From assembly GCA_026421245.1 (NCBI GenBank), contig JAPKDJ010000026.1, forward strand, positions 1-51,540: a stretch of DNA of 51,540 nt, written 5' to 3'. The notes under the pieces were generated by a model, which searched no databases, had not been told where the DNA came from, and worked only from the letters and a program-made list of their open reading frames with translations. A program made the position numbers and the translations under genes. The DNA is from Akkermansiaceae bacterium (GTDB lineage Bacteria; Verrucomicrobiota; Verrucomicrobiia; Verrucomicrobiales; Akkermansiaceae). Shown here in pieces: positions 18,701-26,639 of the stretch (the first letter of the stretch is position 1; the number at the start of each line of letters is the position of its first letter).

Positions 18701-19297
18701 TCAGCTTTGCGGAGAGGAGAAAAAGCGCTCGCGGAGGTGCGAGGTGAGTTCGTTGAGGTCGTGGACGAGCCTGTCGACGCGAGCTTCGAAAATCCTGGCC
18801 ATAGCCATGGCGGGGATGGCAACGAGGAGGCCGGCGACGGTGGTAAGAAGGCCGGTCCAGATGCCATCGGCAAAGTCGGCTGGGGTGACGGTTTCCCCGA
18901 GTTTGGCGATCTTTGAGAAGGCGATGACCATTCCCCAGACGGTGCCAAGAAGGCCGATGAGGGGAGAGATTGCCGCGATGAGGGCGAGGATGCGGAGTCC
19001 GCGTTCGTGTTGGAGGATGACGCGGGAGGCTTCCCGTTCGGTGACATTGAGGGTGTGTTCTTCGCCGCCGGAGGCTTCTTTGACGAAGACGCTCCCCACC
19101 CGCATGAGGGGATTGGTGGAATATTTGAGTGGGGCCATTTCCTGCAATTTCCGGATGGTGCGGGAAACGCGGTATTGCCGAATGGTGTAATAGATGAGGC
19201 GTTCCAGAACAATCACCACAGTGATGATTGAGAGAATGAGGAGGGGCCACATGAAGCCGCCGCCTTTGTAGAAGAGATCTTGGAGGGAGAATTCCAT
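18701..19297 (-). CDS. exbB: ExbB/MotA/TolQ proton-channel protein
   Basis: A protein of about 198 residues from MEFSLQDLFYKGG, with three membrane segments: GGGFMWPLLILSIITVVIVL, ILALIAAISPLIGLLGTVWG and a third at GIWTGLLTTVAGLLVAIPAM. SPLIGLLGTVWGM is the MotA/TolQ/ExbB family signature. An ATG at 19372 has a better AAGGA sequence upstream and would add 25 residues; the start is therefore uncertain. It is first in exbB-exbD-tonB and faces a Fur-like site and a decayed porin gene. Confidence 0.9.
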   Translation of the reverse strand: MEFSLQDLFYKGGGFMWPLLILSIITVVIVLERLIYYTIRQYRVSRTIRKLQEMAPLKYSTNPLMRVGSVFVKEASGGEEHTLNVTEREASRVILQHERGLRILALIAAISPLIGLLGTVWGMVIAFSKIAKLGETVTPADFADGIWTGLLTTVAGLLVAIPAMAMARIFEARVDRLVHDLNELTSHLRERFFSSPQS

Positions 19298-19383
19298 GAG
19301 GTGTGTGGGAGGTTGGTCCCGAACTCGCGCGAGCGAAAGGCCGAAAATGTGAGGATGGATCTTGGGATTCATTAAGATATTCC

Positions 19384-19409
19384 TTGATAATGAGACGCAG
19401 TCGCAATAA
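19384..19409. promoter_or_regulatory. Fur-like iron box
   Basis: TTGATAATGAGACGCAGTCG lies in the divergent region between exbB and the porin remnant. GATAATGA equals a Fur-box half-site, and GAC-GCA-GTC with partial matches on each side gives an imperfect dyad. The location in front of exbBD-tonB fits iron control. It is judged by eye only. Confidence 0.4.
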
Positions 19410-19421
19410 AAGCGTCCTGAC

Positions 19422-19698
19422 ATGATGATCAAACAAGCCCTTCTTGGCTCAATGACCGTTCTTGCGTGCTCCACCGCACATGGGGTGAGTCTTGAAGAGC
19501 GGGGATCAAGCGATCGGTCTCTTTGGTCGATACAGTCACTATGAATATGCCCGGGGCGGAGAGTTTGACGAATATACCATTGGCGTGAATTACTGGCCCA
19601 TTCCGAACGTCGCCCTGAAAATTGACTTTACCCAAATCGAACAAGACGGTGCAGAGAACAATAAAACCTTCAATTTTGGTGTCGGATACAGCTTTTAG
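19422..19698 (+). pseudogene. outer-membrane porin remnant (internal deletion)
   Basis: The ATG opens a good signal peptide (MIKQALLGSMTVLACSTAHG), but its frame stops after about 41 codons. A second frame beginning around 19490 reads GLFGRYSHYEYARGGEFDEY then TIGVNYWPIPNVALKIDFTQ and ends in GVGYSF before TAG. That is the last beta-strands and terminal phenylalanine of an outer-membrane porin. Leader and tail are present but the several hundred middle residues are missing and the two parts are out of frame. It is a deletion pseudogene. It may still carry the promoter and leader for the FMN-binding/PepSY/ApbE genes just downstream. Confidence 0.75.
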
Positions 19699-19717
19699 GC
19701 TGGTTCGGATCTTTTTC

Positions 19718-20203
19718 ATGATGTCACTCCTCCTCGCCGGGGGGAGTGCTTTTGCTGGTCCCAAGGTCCATCAAAAGCCATCTGATTTTATCAAATCCTC
19801 CCTTGGGGCGATTCCAACTACCCATGCCATCACTCTCACCGCCACCCAGCAACGGCAGGTCCGTGCGATTCTTGGGAAGAATTACAAGACCAAGGCCATT
19901 CGTTACTGGGCGAGAAATGGTAAGTCCGTCTTCATTCTCGAGGAGATCGGAAAGACGGAAGCCATCACAACTGGAGTGGTGGTGAAAAACCGGAAAATTG
20001 AGACGGTCAAAGTGCTTGTCTATCGTGAATCACACGGTTGGGAGGTGGCGCGTAGTGCGTTTACGAATCAGTTTCAGGGAACGTCGCTCAAATCGAACGG
20101 GCAGATTTCAAGATCACCCCGCAACATTGCCGGTGCCACCCTTTCGGTGCGGGCATTGACCAAACTCGCTCGTTTGGCATTGTTTCTCGACAGCCAGAAA
20201 TGA
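19718..20203 (+). CDS. exported FMN-binding domain protein
   Basis: A protein of about 161 residues with a leader (MMSLLLAGGSAFAG-PK). The leader would be longer (LVRIFF before the ATG) if an upstream non-ATG start is used. The FMN_bind domain runs from TLTATQQRQVRAILG to the C-terminus. NIAGATLSVRAL corresponds to the SGAT-type site whose threonine is linked to FMN by ApbE; the usual serine is alanine here, but the threonine is kept. The gene overlaps the PepSY protein gene (ATGA), and an ApbE gene follows. I infer an extracytoplasmic flavin electron carrier. Confidence 0.78.
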   Translation: MMSLLLAGGSAFAGPKVHQKPSDFIKSSLGAIPTTHAITLTATQQRQVRAILGKNYKTKAIRYWARNGKSVFILEEIGKTEAITTGVVVKNRKIETVKVLVYRESHGWEVARSAFTNQFQGTSLKSNGQISRSPRNIAGATLSVRALTKLARLALFLDSQK

Positions 20204-20940
20204 GTCATCAACCCACAAAACTTCGCCGCCACATTGCTCGAAAATGGCATCGCTGGCTTGGGCTTGTCGCGGCGGTGCCGATTCTTTGGCTGGCGATCAG
20301 CGGGATCATGCTCAATCATGCCCAGCGTTTGGGGCTGAACGACCGGATGGTGACTAGCGGTTGGATTTTGCAGCACTACAACCAGCTCCCCGAAGGCGAG
20401 CCGTATGCCTTCGAGGTTGGTGACCGGCTGATCACGGGGTGGGGGAATGAGCTTTTCCTCGATGAGGAGTCCATCCCACTTGAAGGCGAACTTGTAGGAG
20501 CGGTGGCTCACAAAGGCCGGCTCCTGATTGCCACTCCCGACAAGATTGGAGTCTTTGACGGGGCCGACGAACTGCTCCTGGAACTCGATAATTTGAGCCT
20601 TCCAGGAACACCGGTCCAGGCGCTGGAGGCGGTGGATGACAAACTCCACCTCAAGATCGCCGATCAGACGTTTGTTCTTAGCGAGGATTTTTTTTCCGCG
20701 GATCAGGTTTCGGCTGAACTCGTCGCGATTGAACCCAGGGAGCTCTCACCCGAAGAAAAGGATTCCCTTACTGAGGCGATCCGCACCCGCCGGGGAATGC
20801 CGCTGTGGCGGGTCATTACCGATGCTCACTCCGGTCGTCTTTTTGGTTGGCCCGGATGGGTCGTGACCGATTTGTCTGCGGTTTTTCTGATCATTCTCAC
20901 GTTGTTGGGACTGCGTCTTTTTCCAAAGCGCAAATCATGA
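20200..20940 (+). CDS. PepSY-type membrane protein
   Basis: A 246-residue protein with an N-terminal membrane helix (GLVAAVPILWLAISGIMLNH) preceded by ARKWHRWLG, a large external domain, and a C-terminal helix (LSAVFLIILTLLGLRLF). The pattern fits PepSY-associated membrane proteins, which often take part in iron reduction or flavin/haem electron transfer. WRVITDAHSGRLFGWPGW before the last helix is the family's usual ending. It overlaps both neighbours by four bases, so the three genes are translationally coupled. Confidence 0.72.
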   Translation: MSHQPTKLRRHIARKWHRWLGLVAAVPILWLAISGIMLNHAQRLGLNDRMVTSGWILQHYNQLPEGEPYAFEVGDRLITGWGNELFLDEESIPLEGELVGAVAHKGRLLIATPDKIGVFDGADELLLELDNLSLPGTPVQALEAVDDKLHLKIADQTFVLSEDFFSADQVSAELVAIEPRELSPEEKDSLTEAIRTRRGMPLWRVITDAHSGRLFGWPGWVVTDLSAVFLIILTLLGLRLFPKRKS

Positions 20941-21782
20941 AACGACGTCATTTTCTTGCGACCGGCGCGGCGGCGGTGGGGTTGGCTTCCTGCCGGAATG
21001 ATCCTGAGGAGATGCTTTGGAAGGGGATCGCGATGGGGACCGAGGTTTCGGTCAAATATCACGGAAAACCTTCATTTAAAAATGCCCTCGCGGCGGTGAA
21101 GAATGCCGAAGAGGTCCTAACCCTTTGGTCGGGGGATTCTTCGCTCAGCCGCTTAAACGAAAGTGGCTCGCTCGAGAATCCGCCCGATGTTCTCCTCGAC
21201 TGCCTTCAAAAGTCGCGTGAACTCCATGAGGCCACCGGGGGCACTTTTGACCCAACGATTCATTCGTTTCTTGAATGGGCAAAGTCCGAGTACGAAGTCG
21301 GTCGTACTCCGAAGGAAGCGGAGGTTGGCGAGAGACTCAAGCGGGTCAACTTTGACCTGGTAGAGTTCTCAAAGACGAAAATTTCCCTCCTCCCCGGAAT
21401 GTCGCTCAGTTTCAATGCCATCGCGCAAGGTTACCTGACCGATGTTTTTGTGGAGAATTTTTCAACCACCTCGGCGCTGGTCAATTTTGGCGAGTATCGA
21501 GTCGTTGGAGATCATTCCTGGCCCGTTGAGGTTAAGGGGAGGACGCACAAACTGGCCCGGGCTCTTGCCGTTTCAAGCGGCAGCGGACAGCGGCTCAGTG
21601 CAACTTCGGCGGCGAATCATCTCATTCACCCCAAAACCGGGAAAAGTCCCCCTCCCAAGAAAGTAGTCGCGGTTGAGGCTGCCGAAGCATGGCTTGCCGA
21701 CGGGCTCTCCACTGTCGTGGCCATCGGGGGGGAAATTCCCGGTCGGTATTCGTCGGCCAGAGTTCTTTACCCCCTCCGTTAA
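20937..21782 (+). CDS. apbE: ApbE-type FAD:protein FMN transferase
   Basis: A 281-residue protein. The start at 20937 overlaps the PepSY stop and gives a Tat/lipoprotein leader, MKRRHFLATGAAAVGLASC. ApbE family features follow: MGTEVSV, SSLSRLNES, GGTFDPTIH, FNAIAQGYLTD, HLIHPKTG and ADGLSTVVAIGG. The family attaches FMN to a threonine of exported FMN-binding proteins such as the one two genes upstream. The usual AKG of the central motif is AQG here. The protein is somewhat short and its C-terminus (RVLYPLR) abuts a decayed gene. Confidence 0.85.
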   Translation: MKRRHFLATGAAAVGLASCRNDPEEMLWKGIAMGTEVSVKYHGKPSFKNALAAVKNAEEVLTLWSGDSSLSRLNESGSLENPPDVLLDCLQKSRELHEATGGTFDPTIHSFLEWAKSEYEVGRTPKEAEVGERLKRVNFDLVEFSKTKISLLPGMSLSFNAIAQGYLTDVFVENFSTTSALVNFGEYRVVGDHSWPVEVKGRTHKLARALAVSSGSGQRLSATSAANHLIHPKTGKSPPPKKVVAVEAAEAWLADGLSTVVAIGGEIPGRYSSARVLYPLR

Positions 21783-21783
21783 T

Positions 21784-22083
21784 GGCTTTTTGAGTGGTTC
21801 GTGGTCGCTCGTTCGAAACGGAACCACGCTTCTTGAAGCCAAGAAATCGAACCCTTTCTCCCGCACCTTCCACATCAGGAGTGGTAAGGGATCATGCAGC
21901 TTGAGAGCGAGGTCCTTTCTGTCGAGGACGATGGTGCTGGGCGGCCTTGGCCATGATCTGGTCATTTCGAGATCGGGAATCTTCTCGCGAAAAGCCCGCC
22001 TGGGCGGGGAGTGAGACAATTTTTTCCTCGTGGCATTTGCGAGGTGGTTGTCGATCCTAACGCTGGAAGGGGCGAAGTCATAA
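21784..22083 (+). pseudogene. LURP-one/tubby-like membrane protein remnant
   Basis: A plus-strand frame reads SWSLVRNGTTLLEAKKSNPF, SRTFHIRSGKGSCSLRARSF and ISRSGIFSRKARLGGE. This is the repeated beta-strand pattern of LURP-one-related (tubby-like) proteins. TGA at 22012-22014 interrupts it, and the same frame continues with DNFFLVAFARWLSILTLEG to TAA at 22081-22083, a fitting C-terminal membrane segment. The N-terminal part is missing or overlaps apbE. It is best read as a gene dead from one nonsense mutation plus 5' loss. Family assignment is tentative. Confidence 0.5.
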
Positions 22084-22107
22084 CAACAACTCGTCCACTT
22101 CGCGCTA

Positions 22108-22152
22108 GGTTCTCACATCGATGGGCATGCGGTTCTCACATCGATGGGCATG
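22108..22152. repeat. tandem pair of 23-bp units
   Basis: Two back-to-back copies of GGTTCTCACATCGATGGGCA + TGC/TG lie 62 bp upstream of the HNH gene. Only two units exist, so it is not a CRISPR array. It could be a recent slip duplication or a two-site operator. Confidence 0.85.
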
Positions 22153-22213
22153 TCTTTTGGCATTGCTTTATCATCAAGGAATCTGTATCTGGCTGAATTA
22201 ATGTTATTTCGCC

Positions 22214-22831
22214 ATGAAAGTATTGCTTGAGCGTCCCGTCTTAGTCCTCAACCGGTTGTGGCAGCCTGTCCATACATGTTCGGTCAGGCGTGCCCTCAAA
22301 CTTCTTTGTCTTGGTCATGCCCAAGTGGTTCAGACGGAAGGCGAGGCTCTTTACCAGACCCATGATATCGGTTCCTGGGTTGAGTATTCGGGGGAGGAAC
22401 GGCCCTCGGCGGCGGCGGAACTCATTCGTTCGGTCAAAGTGGCTCTCAGGGTGCCTAAAATTATCGTTCTGGCAATCTACGACCGTATCCCCCGCAAAGA
22501 GGTGAAATTCACCCGGCAGAATGTTTTTCTTCGCGACAAATACACCTGCCAGTATTGCGCCAAGATCTTCCCTGAGCACAAGCTCAACCTCGACCATGTC
22601 CTCCCGCGGGACAAAGGAGGGGAAATGACCTGGAAAAATATCGTCAGCTCTTGCTTTCCTTGCAACACCCGGAAAGCCAATCGGCATCCTCGTGAGCTTG
22701 GGATGCGCTTGCTTGCCGAGCCCCGCGTCCCAAAGTGGCGACCTCTTTTTGGCTTGCAAAAACAAGCGAGCGAACAGGCCTGGCAGGAATTCATTTCACC
22801 GGACCGGAAGAAAGTCAGCATGGCAAGGTAA
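22214..22831 (+). CDS. HNH endonuclease
   Basis: A 205-residue protein. The C-terminal half has a zinc-supported HNH fold: CQYC (Cys112, Cys115), LDHVLPRDKGG (His128), TWKNIV, and CFPCNTRKANRHP (Cys147, Cys150, Asn151). The N-terminal part (LLERPVLVLNRLWQPVHTCS) is the conserved leader of the common stand-alone bacterial HNH family. Its biological substrate is generally unknown. It is followed 39 bp later by an ExbB-type gene on the same strand; I see no restriction or toxin partner. Confidence 0.88.
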   Translation: MKVLLERPVLVLNRLWQPVHTCSVRRALKLLCLGHAQVVQTEGEALYQTHDIGSWVEYSGEERPSAAAELIRSVKVALRVPKIIVLAIYDRIPRKEVKFTRQNVFLRDKYTCQYCAKIFPEHKLNLDHVLPRDKGGEMTWKNIVSSCFPCNTRKANRHPRELGMRLLAEPRVPKWRPLFGLQKQASEQAWQEFISPDRKKVSMAR

Positions 22832-22870
22832 TCGCTGGTCACTTTTCTTAAGCTCTGTTAGCTTCTTGTC

Positions 22871-23578
22871 ATGAACTTTCCGAATGAAGCTGGTGGGGTG
22901 ATCCTGGGTCTTCAGGTCGTTCTCGGTTTCGTCGGATTGTTGGTCATGGTGGAGCGCATGGTCTTTTTCCAACATGCCCGGAGCAATGTTGCGGATCTCC
23001 TTCTCGGAGTGGCCAACCATGTCCGTAAAAAAGCCTACGCGGAGGCTCTTCACGAAGCATCCCGCGCCCGGGGGCCCGAGGCCCGCGTGATTCACTCGGT
23101 CCTCATGCGCCACCATCTCGACCGCACCAATCTCCGTGAAGTGGCACAGGAAGCAGGCCAGCTTGAGGTTCCCCGAATTGAGCGCAACATGCGTATTCTT
23201 CTGGGAGTTGCCATGCTTGCTCCCATGTTGGGGATGTTTGGCACCATTGTGGGGTTGATCGAGGTTTTCATGAAAGTCGGAGCTTCTGACGCAAAGGTCG
23301 CGCAGGTGGCATTGGCCAACGGGATGTTTCAAAGCCTTGTTTCCACCGCGGTGGGGCTGGCTTTGGCGATCCCCTCGTATTTGGTGTATCTTTACCTGTA
23401 TGGGAAGGCTCAGGGGATGATTCATCGTCTGGAGCGCGCGGGGATCGAATCCGTTAATATTGTCTGCGACAGCCGTGAACATGACCGGATTGTCTCCTTT
23501 CGCGAAGGGGTCGAGCAACAGGCCCAGTCGAAGTCCACGGAAAAGGGAAAACCTAAAGCTGAGAACAAGGAGTCCTGA
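22871..23578 (+). CDS. ExbB/TolQ/MotA-type proton channel (second copy)
   Basis: A 235-residue protein with an N-terminal helix (GVILGLQVVLGFVGLLVMVE) and two further helices, MLAPMLGMFGTIVGLIEVF and FQSLVSTAVGLALAIPSYLV, carrying the MotA/TolQ/ExbB signature. The C-terminal tail is polar and lysine-rich. It begins a tight run with an ExbD-type protein, a TonB-position protein and a zinc-ribbon protein. It is clearly different in sequence from the exbB at 18701-19297, so it belongs to a separate motor. Confidence 0.88.
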   Translation: MNFPNEAGGVILGLQVVLGFVGLLVMVERMVFFQHARSNVADLLLGVANHVRKKAYAEALHEASRARGPEARVIHSVLMRHHLDRTNLREVAQEAGQLEVPRIERNMRILLGVAMLAPMLGMFGTIVGLIEVFMKVGASDAKVAQVALANGMFQSLVSTAVGLALAIPSYLVYLYLYGKAQGMIHRLERAGIESVNIVCDSREHDRIVSFREGVEQQAQSKSTEKGKPKAENKES

Positions 23579-23581
23579 ATC

Positions 23582-24022
23582 ATGAAGCTCAGAATGTCAC
23601 TCCCGGAACGTCCAGGGTGGATTTTTGTCATCCCGGGGTTCGATTTTGTGGCATTGTTGCTAGCTTTGGTCATGTTGACCGGAGTCGTCGCTCAGGAAAG
23701 CTTTGTGGAGATCAAGTTGCCTCCCTCTGAATTTCGCGGAGTGCGTCTGGGGGATGAGAATCCTGTCGTAGTCCTGCTCAAAAGCACTTCCAAGGGACCG
23801 ACCTACTACATTGGGGGAGCCAAGGTGGCGGAGGAAGATTTGGCAGCTGTCATCTTCGAGATGGTAGACAAACGGGGGACCAAGGCTGTTGCGATCAAGG
23901 TGGATCGGGACGCTTCAATGAGCGAGAGACAGGTTCTCATCAACATCATTACCGGACTGGAAGGGGGCTTTCGTATTTTCGAGGGCAATCGACGGAAACT
24001 CAGCCCGAAGGACGATTCCTAG
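23582..24022 (+). CDS. ExbD/TolR-type protein (second copy)
   Basis: A 146-residue protein with one N-terminal helix (GFDFVALLLALVMLTGVVA) and a periplasmic domain ending with LINIITGLEGGFRIF. The conserved channel aspartate is present just before the helix (PGFDFVALL). Its helix differs from the usual PLIDVVF form. It starts 3 bp after the ExbB-type gene and 3 bp before the next gene. Partner of the second motor. Confidence 0.75.
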   Translation: MKLRMSLPERPGWIFVIPGFDFVALLLALVMLTGVVAQESFVEIKLPPSEFRGVRLGDENPVVVLLKSTSKGPTYYIGGAKVAEEDLAAVIFEMVDKRGTKAVAIKVDRDASMSERQVLINIITGLEGGFRIFEGNRRKLSPKDDS

Positions 24023-24025
24023 CTT

Positions 24026-24796
24026 ATGTTTTGGCGCTATCGCAAAGTCCTCCGTGACCGTGCCGCCGGTATCGTCTTTGACTGGAGACGCGGTCATGGA
24101 TCGCCCCGCCGACTCGTGCTGGCGGCGGTGGTTTCGGCCTCGTTTTGGGGAGCGCTTTTGGCCTATGTCCAGATTCGTGAGCCCGAATCCGCGCCTCCCG
24201 TTGATGCGCAGATCGATCTCACCATTGTAGATCTCGACAAAGAGGAGAATCGCTGGCTCGCCGAGCTTATTGATCGGGAAACGCTATTTCACCTACGGTG
24301 GGATGTCTCGGATTCCGCCGTTATTGAGAGCGCGGTGGCGCAAGCACTCTCCCAAAATTCTCCGCGGACCTATGATCCAACTCTCCGGGAAATCTTTCTT
24401 CCCGGTCCTGCCCCAGACTTGCGAACTCTTCCCGATCATGAGGCTGGGGCTCTTCCTTCTCCGTATCCTGTTGAGTCTGTGGTGTTTGCCACCCCCCCGG
24501 TTAACTGGTGGGTTGAGGTCTCTCCAATTGAGGGGCCAAATGGTCTTGAGCCTTTCTCGTTCAAGTGGGGGGATACTCAGCCGATGAGCGAGGGTGAAAT
24601 TTGGACCATTCTCCTTGCGGTGGATTGGCAGGGACGGGTCGTAGTTGCTGAAACTTCGATAAAGGTGAACGACCCCCGCACCGCTGAGATCATCAATAAG
24701 TGCCGGGCGTTGGACTTTGACACTCTGCCCGAGCAGGGACCTCTTCGCTGGTGGAAATTTGAAGCGATCGTAGTCAACCGCCCTCTCCCGGAATGA
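24026..24796 (+). CDS. TonB-position anchored protein of unknown family
   Basis: A 256-residue protein with a basic cytoplasmic N-terminus, one membrane anchor (LVLAAVVSASFWGALLAYVQ) and a periplasmic domain. The last 70 residues (IWTILLAVDWQGRVVVAETS, then WWKFEAIVVNRP) resemble a TonB C-terminal layout (dGrV...wrF). It lacks the Pro/Lys-rich spacer of true TonB. Position after ExbB- and ExbD-type genes suggests it is the transducer of this motor. The family is not recognised; the function is inferred from context. Confidence 0.6.
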   Translation: MFWRYRKVLRDRAAGIVFDWRRGHGSPRRLVLAAVVSASFWGALLAYVQIREPESAPPVDAQIDLTIVDLDKEENRWLAELIDRETLFHLRWDVSDSAVIESAVAQALSQNSPRTYDPTLREIFLPGPAPDLRTLPDHEAGALPSPYPVESVVFATPPVNWWVEVSPIEGPNGLEPFSFKWGDTQPMSEGEIWTILLAVDWQGRVVVAETSIKVNDPRTAEIINKCRALDFDTLPEQGPLRWWKFEAIVVNRPLPE

Positions 24797-25032
24797 TCGT
24801 CTCCCTGACCCAACTTCTGCTGGCCGTTGTTCTTCTGCCTTTTTTGTGGATCTGTGTGGATTGGCTTTTTGGGCGCCTCGGCGAACGTCGTGAAGCCCGT
24901 CGCCGCCAAAGAGTGATGCGTGAATGCCACCTCTGCGGTAAACACTATCCTGAAGGGCGCCGCGTGAAAGTCTCCACCTGTCCGGAGTGTTCCGCCCACA
25001 ACGTGCAAGGCGGACACCGGAAACTCGGATGA
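24793..25032 (+). CDS. small membrane-anchored zinc-ribbon protein
   Basis: A 79-residue protein with an N-terminal helix (LTQLLLAVVLLPFLWICVDW), a basic linker (ERREARRRQRVMR), and a CHLCGKHYPEG ... CPEC zinc ribbon of two CxxC knuckles. It overlaps the previous gene (ATGA), so it is translationally coupled to the second motor operon. The ribbon would face the cytoplasm if the arginine-rich linker follows the positive-inside rule. I do not recognise the family; it may be a regulatory or assembly component. Confidence 0.7.
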   Translation: MIVSLTQLLLAVVLLPFLWICVDWLFGRLGERREARRRQRVMRECHLCGKHYPEGRRVKVSTCPECSAHNVQGGHRKLG

Positions 25033-25103
25033 ACTCTCTCGCACACCGGTCTTGCTTTTCAAAAGGAGACGGGCTAACCACACTATAATCTTTTCAAGTA
25101 GCA

Positions 25104-26348
25104 ATGGAAAATCGACGCGTTGTAGTGACTGGAATCGGGGCCGTGAGCCCTCTGGGGAATGATGCCGCCTCAACCTGGGAGAGCATGAAAGCGGGACGGA
25201 GTGGAATCCGTCTCATTGAGTCCATGGACACCAGCGATTATCCGGTGAAAATTGGAGGCGAGGTCCGTGACTTTGATCATACCCCGTATTTTTCCAACCC
25301 CAAGGATGCCCGTCGCATGGACCGCTACGCGCACCTCTCTATCGCCGCCGCCCAAATGGCATTGGCTGAATCTGGCCTGATCGAGAGCGAGGTGGATCGC
25401 GACCGTATTGGCGTCATGCTTGGCAGTGGGATCGGCGGCCTCGGAACTTTGGAGAGAAACCACACGGCACTTTTGAATCGCAGCCCCAGCCGGGTTTCTC
25501 CTTTCACCATCCCCATGATGATCTCCAACATCGCAAGTGGTGTTTTCTCGATCGAGCATGGTTTTGGCGGTCCCAACATGGCCATCGTTACTGCCTGCGC
25601 GACCGCCAATCACAGCATCGGGGAGGCTTGGCGCATGATTAAATTCGGAGATGCCGAGGCATTTGTCGCCGGAGGATCCGAGGCCGCCATTTTGCCGATG
25701 GGCCTCTCGGGATTTGGGAACATGAAGGCTCTGAGCACCCGTAACGATGACCCCACGGCAGCTTCACGTCCGTTCGATACCGGTCGTGATGGATTTGTCA
25801 TGGGAGAAGGGGCCGGAGTGGTGGTGATCGAGGAACTCGAGCACGCTAAGAAGCGTGGCGCTACCATTCTTGCCGAACTCACCGGCTACGGACTCAGTGC
25901 CGATGCCTACCACCTCACCTCTCCCCATCCCGAAGGCCTCGGCGCAGCCCGCTGCATGGACATGGCCCTCAAGCATGCCGGTCGCAATGCGGAAGAGGTG
26001 GAATATGTCAATGCCCATGGCACTTCGACTCCCCAGGGCGACATTTGCGAAAGCAAAGCCATTAAAAAGACCTTCGGGAGCTGGGCCAAAGAAGGCCTCG
26101 TTGTCAGCTCCACCAAATCGATGACCGGTCACCTCCTCGGTGCCGCCGGCGGTGTGGAAATCCTAGCCTGTATCAACGCTATCCGCGACGGGGTCATTCC
26201 GCCGACCATCAATCTCGAGAATCAGGACCCCGAGTGCGATCTCGACTACTGCGCGAACACCGCACGGGAGGTCGAAGTGAGAGTGGCCTTGAGCAATTCC
26301 TTCGGCTTTGGTGGCCACAATGCTTCGCTGCTGGTGGAAAAGTTCTAG
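25104..26348 (+). CDS. fabF: 3-oxoacyl-ACP synthase II
   Basis: A 414-residue condensing enzyme of fatty-acid synthesis, the usual FabF length. The catalytic triad is intact: Cys165 in VTACATANHS, His305 in NAHGTSTPQGD and His343 in KSMTGHLLGAAGG. It elongates acyl-ACP with malonyl-ACP in the cytoplasm. It lies 71 bp after the zinc-ribbon gene on the same strand. No acpP or fabG is adjacent, so it stands apart from the usual fab cluster. Confidence 0.94.
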   Translation: MENRRVVVTGIGAVSPLGNDAASTWESMKAGRSGIRLIESMDTSDYPVKIGGEVRDFDHTPYFSNPKDARRMDRYAHLSIAAAQMALAESGLIESEVDRDRIGVMLGSGIGGLGTLERNHTALLNRSPSRVSPFTIPMMISNIASGVFSIEHGFGGPNMAIVTACATANHSIGEAWRMIKFGDAEAFVAGGSEAAILPMGLSGFGNMKALSTRNDDPTAASRPFDTGRDGFVMGEGAGVVVIEELEHAKKRGATILAELTGYGLSADAYHLTSPHPEGLGAARCMDMALKHAGRNAEEVEYVNAHGTSTPQGDICESKAIKKTFGSWAKEGLVVSSTKSMTGHLLGAAGGVEILACINAIRDGVIPPTINLENQDPECDLDYCANTAREVEVRVALSNSFGFGGHNASLLVEKF

Positions 26349-26639
26349 GACCGGAACGGGGTAAGGCCTCCCCTTTAGTCTTCAGGGCACCTCCGGTATC
26401 CCATTTCACACCGAAAGCAGGTTGCCGAAGGCCCCTTCAGATTGTCAGGGGGTGTTTTCATGGATTTTGGTGCTTCCCGCCTCACCGTCCGCAACTCCGC
26501 CGAGTTCGGAGGAGGGATCGCAGTCCTCCCGATCGACCCACTCCTCGCCCCGCTGGGCCGAGAGGGACCATGGCCTGGCTCGCCGCTACTCCCGCACGGT
26601 GCTGATCTCTGATGCTGATCCGGAAATCCTACCTTGGTC
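26349..26639. other. intergenic, no gene seen
   Basis: This stretch after fabF shows only short frames with mixed, non-protein-like translations. It may be the eroded upstream part of the remnant that follows, but I cannot support that. Confidence 0.4.

Noticed and set aside
22012..22014. genome-wide reading of TGA as an amino acid
   Set aside because: TGA serves as the normal stop in many intact genes here, for example in the ATGA overlaps at 14521, 20200, 20937 and 24793.
22108..22152. CRISPR array
   Set aside because: There are only two directly adjacent units with no spacers and no cas genes.
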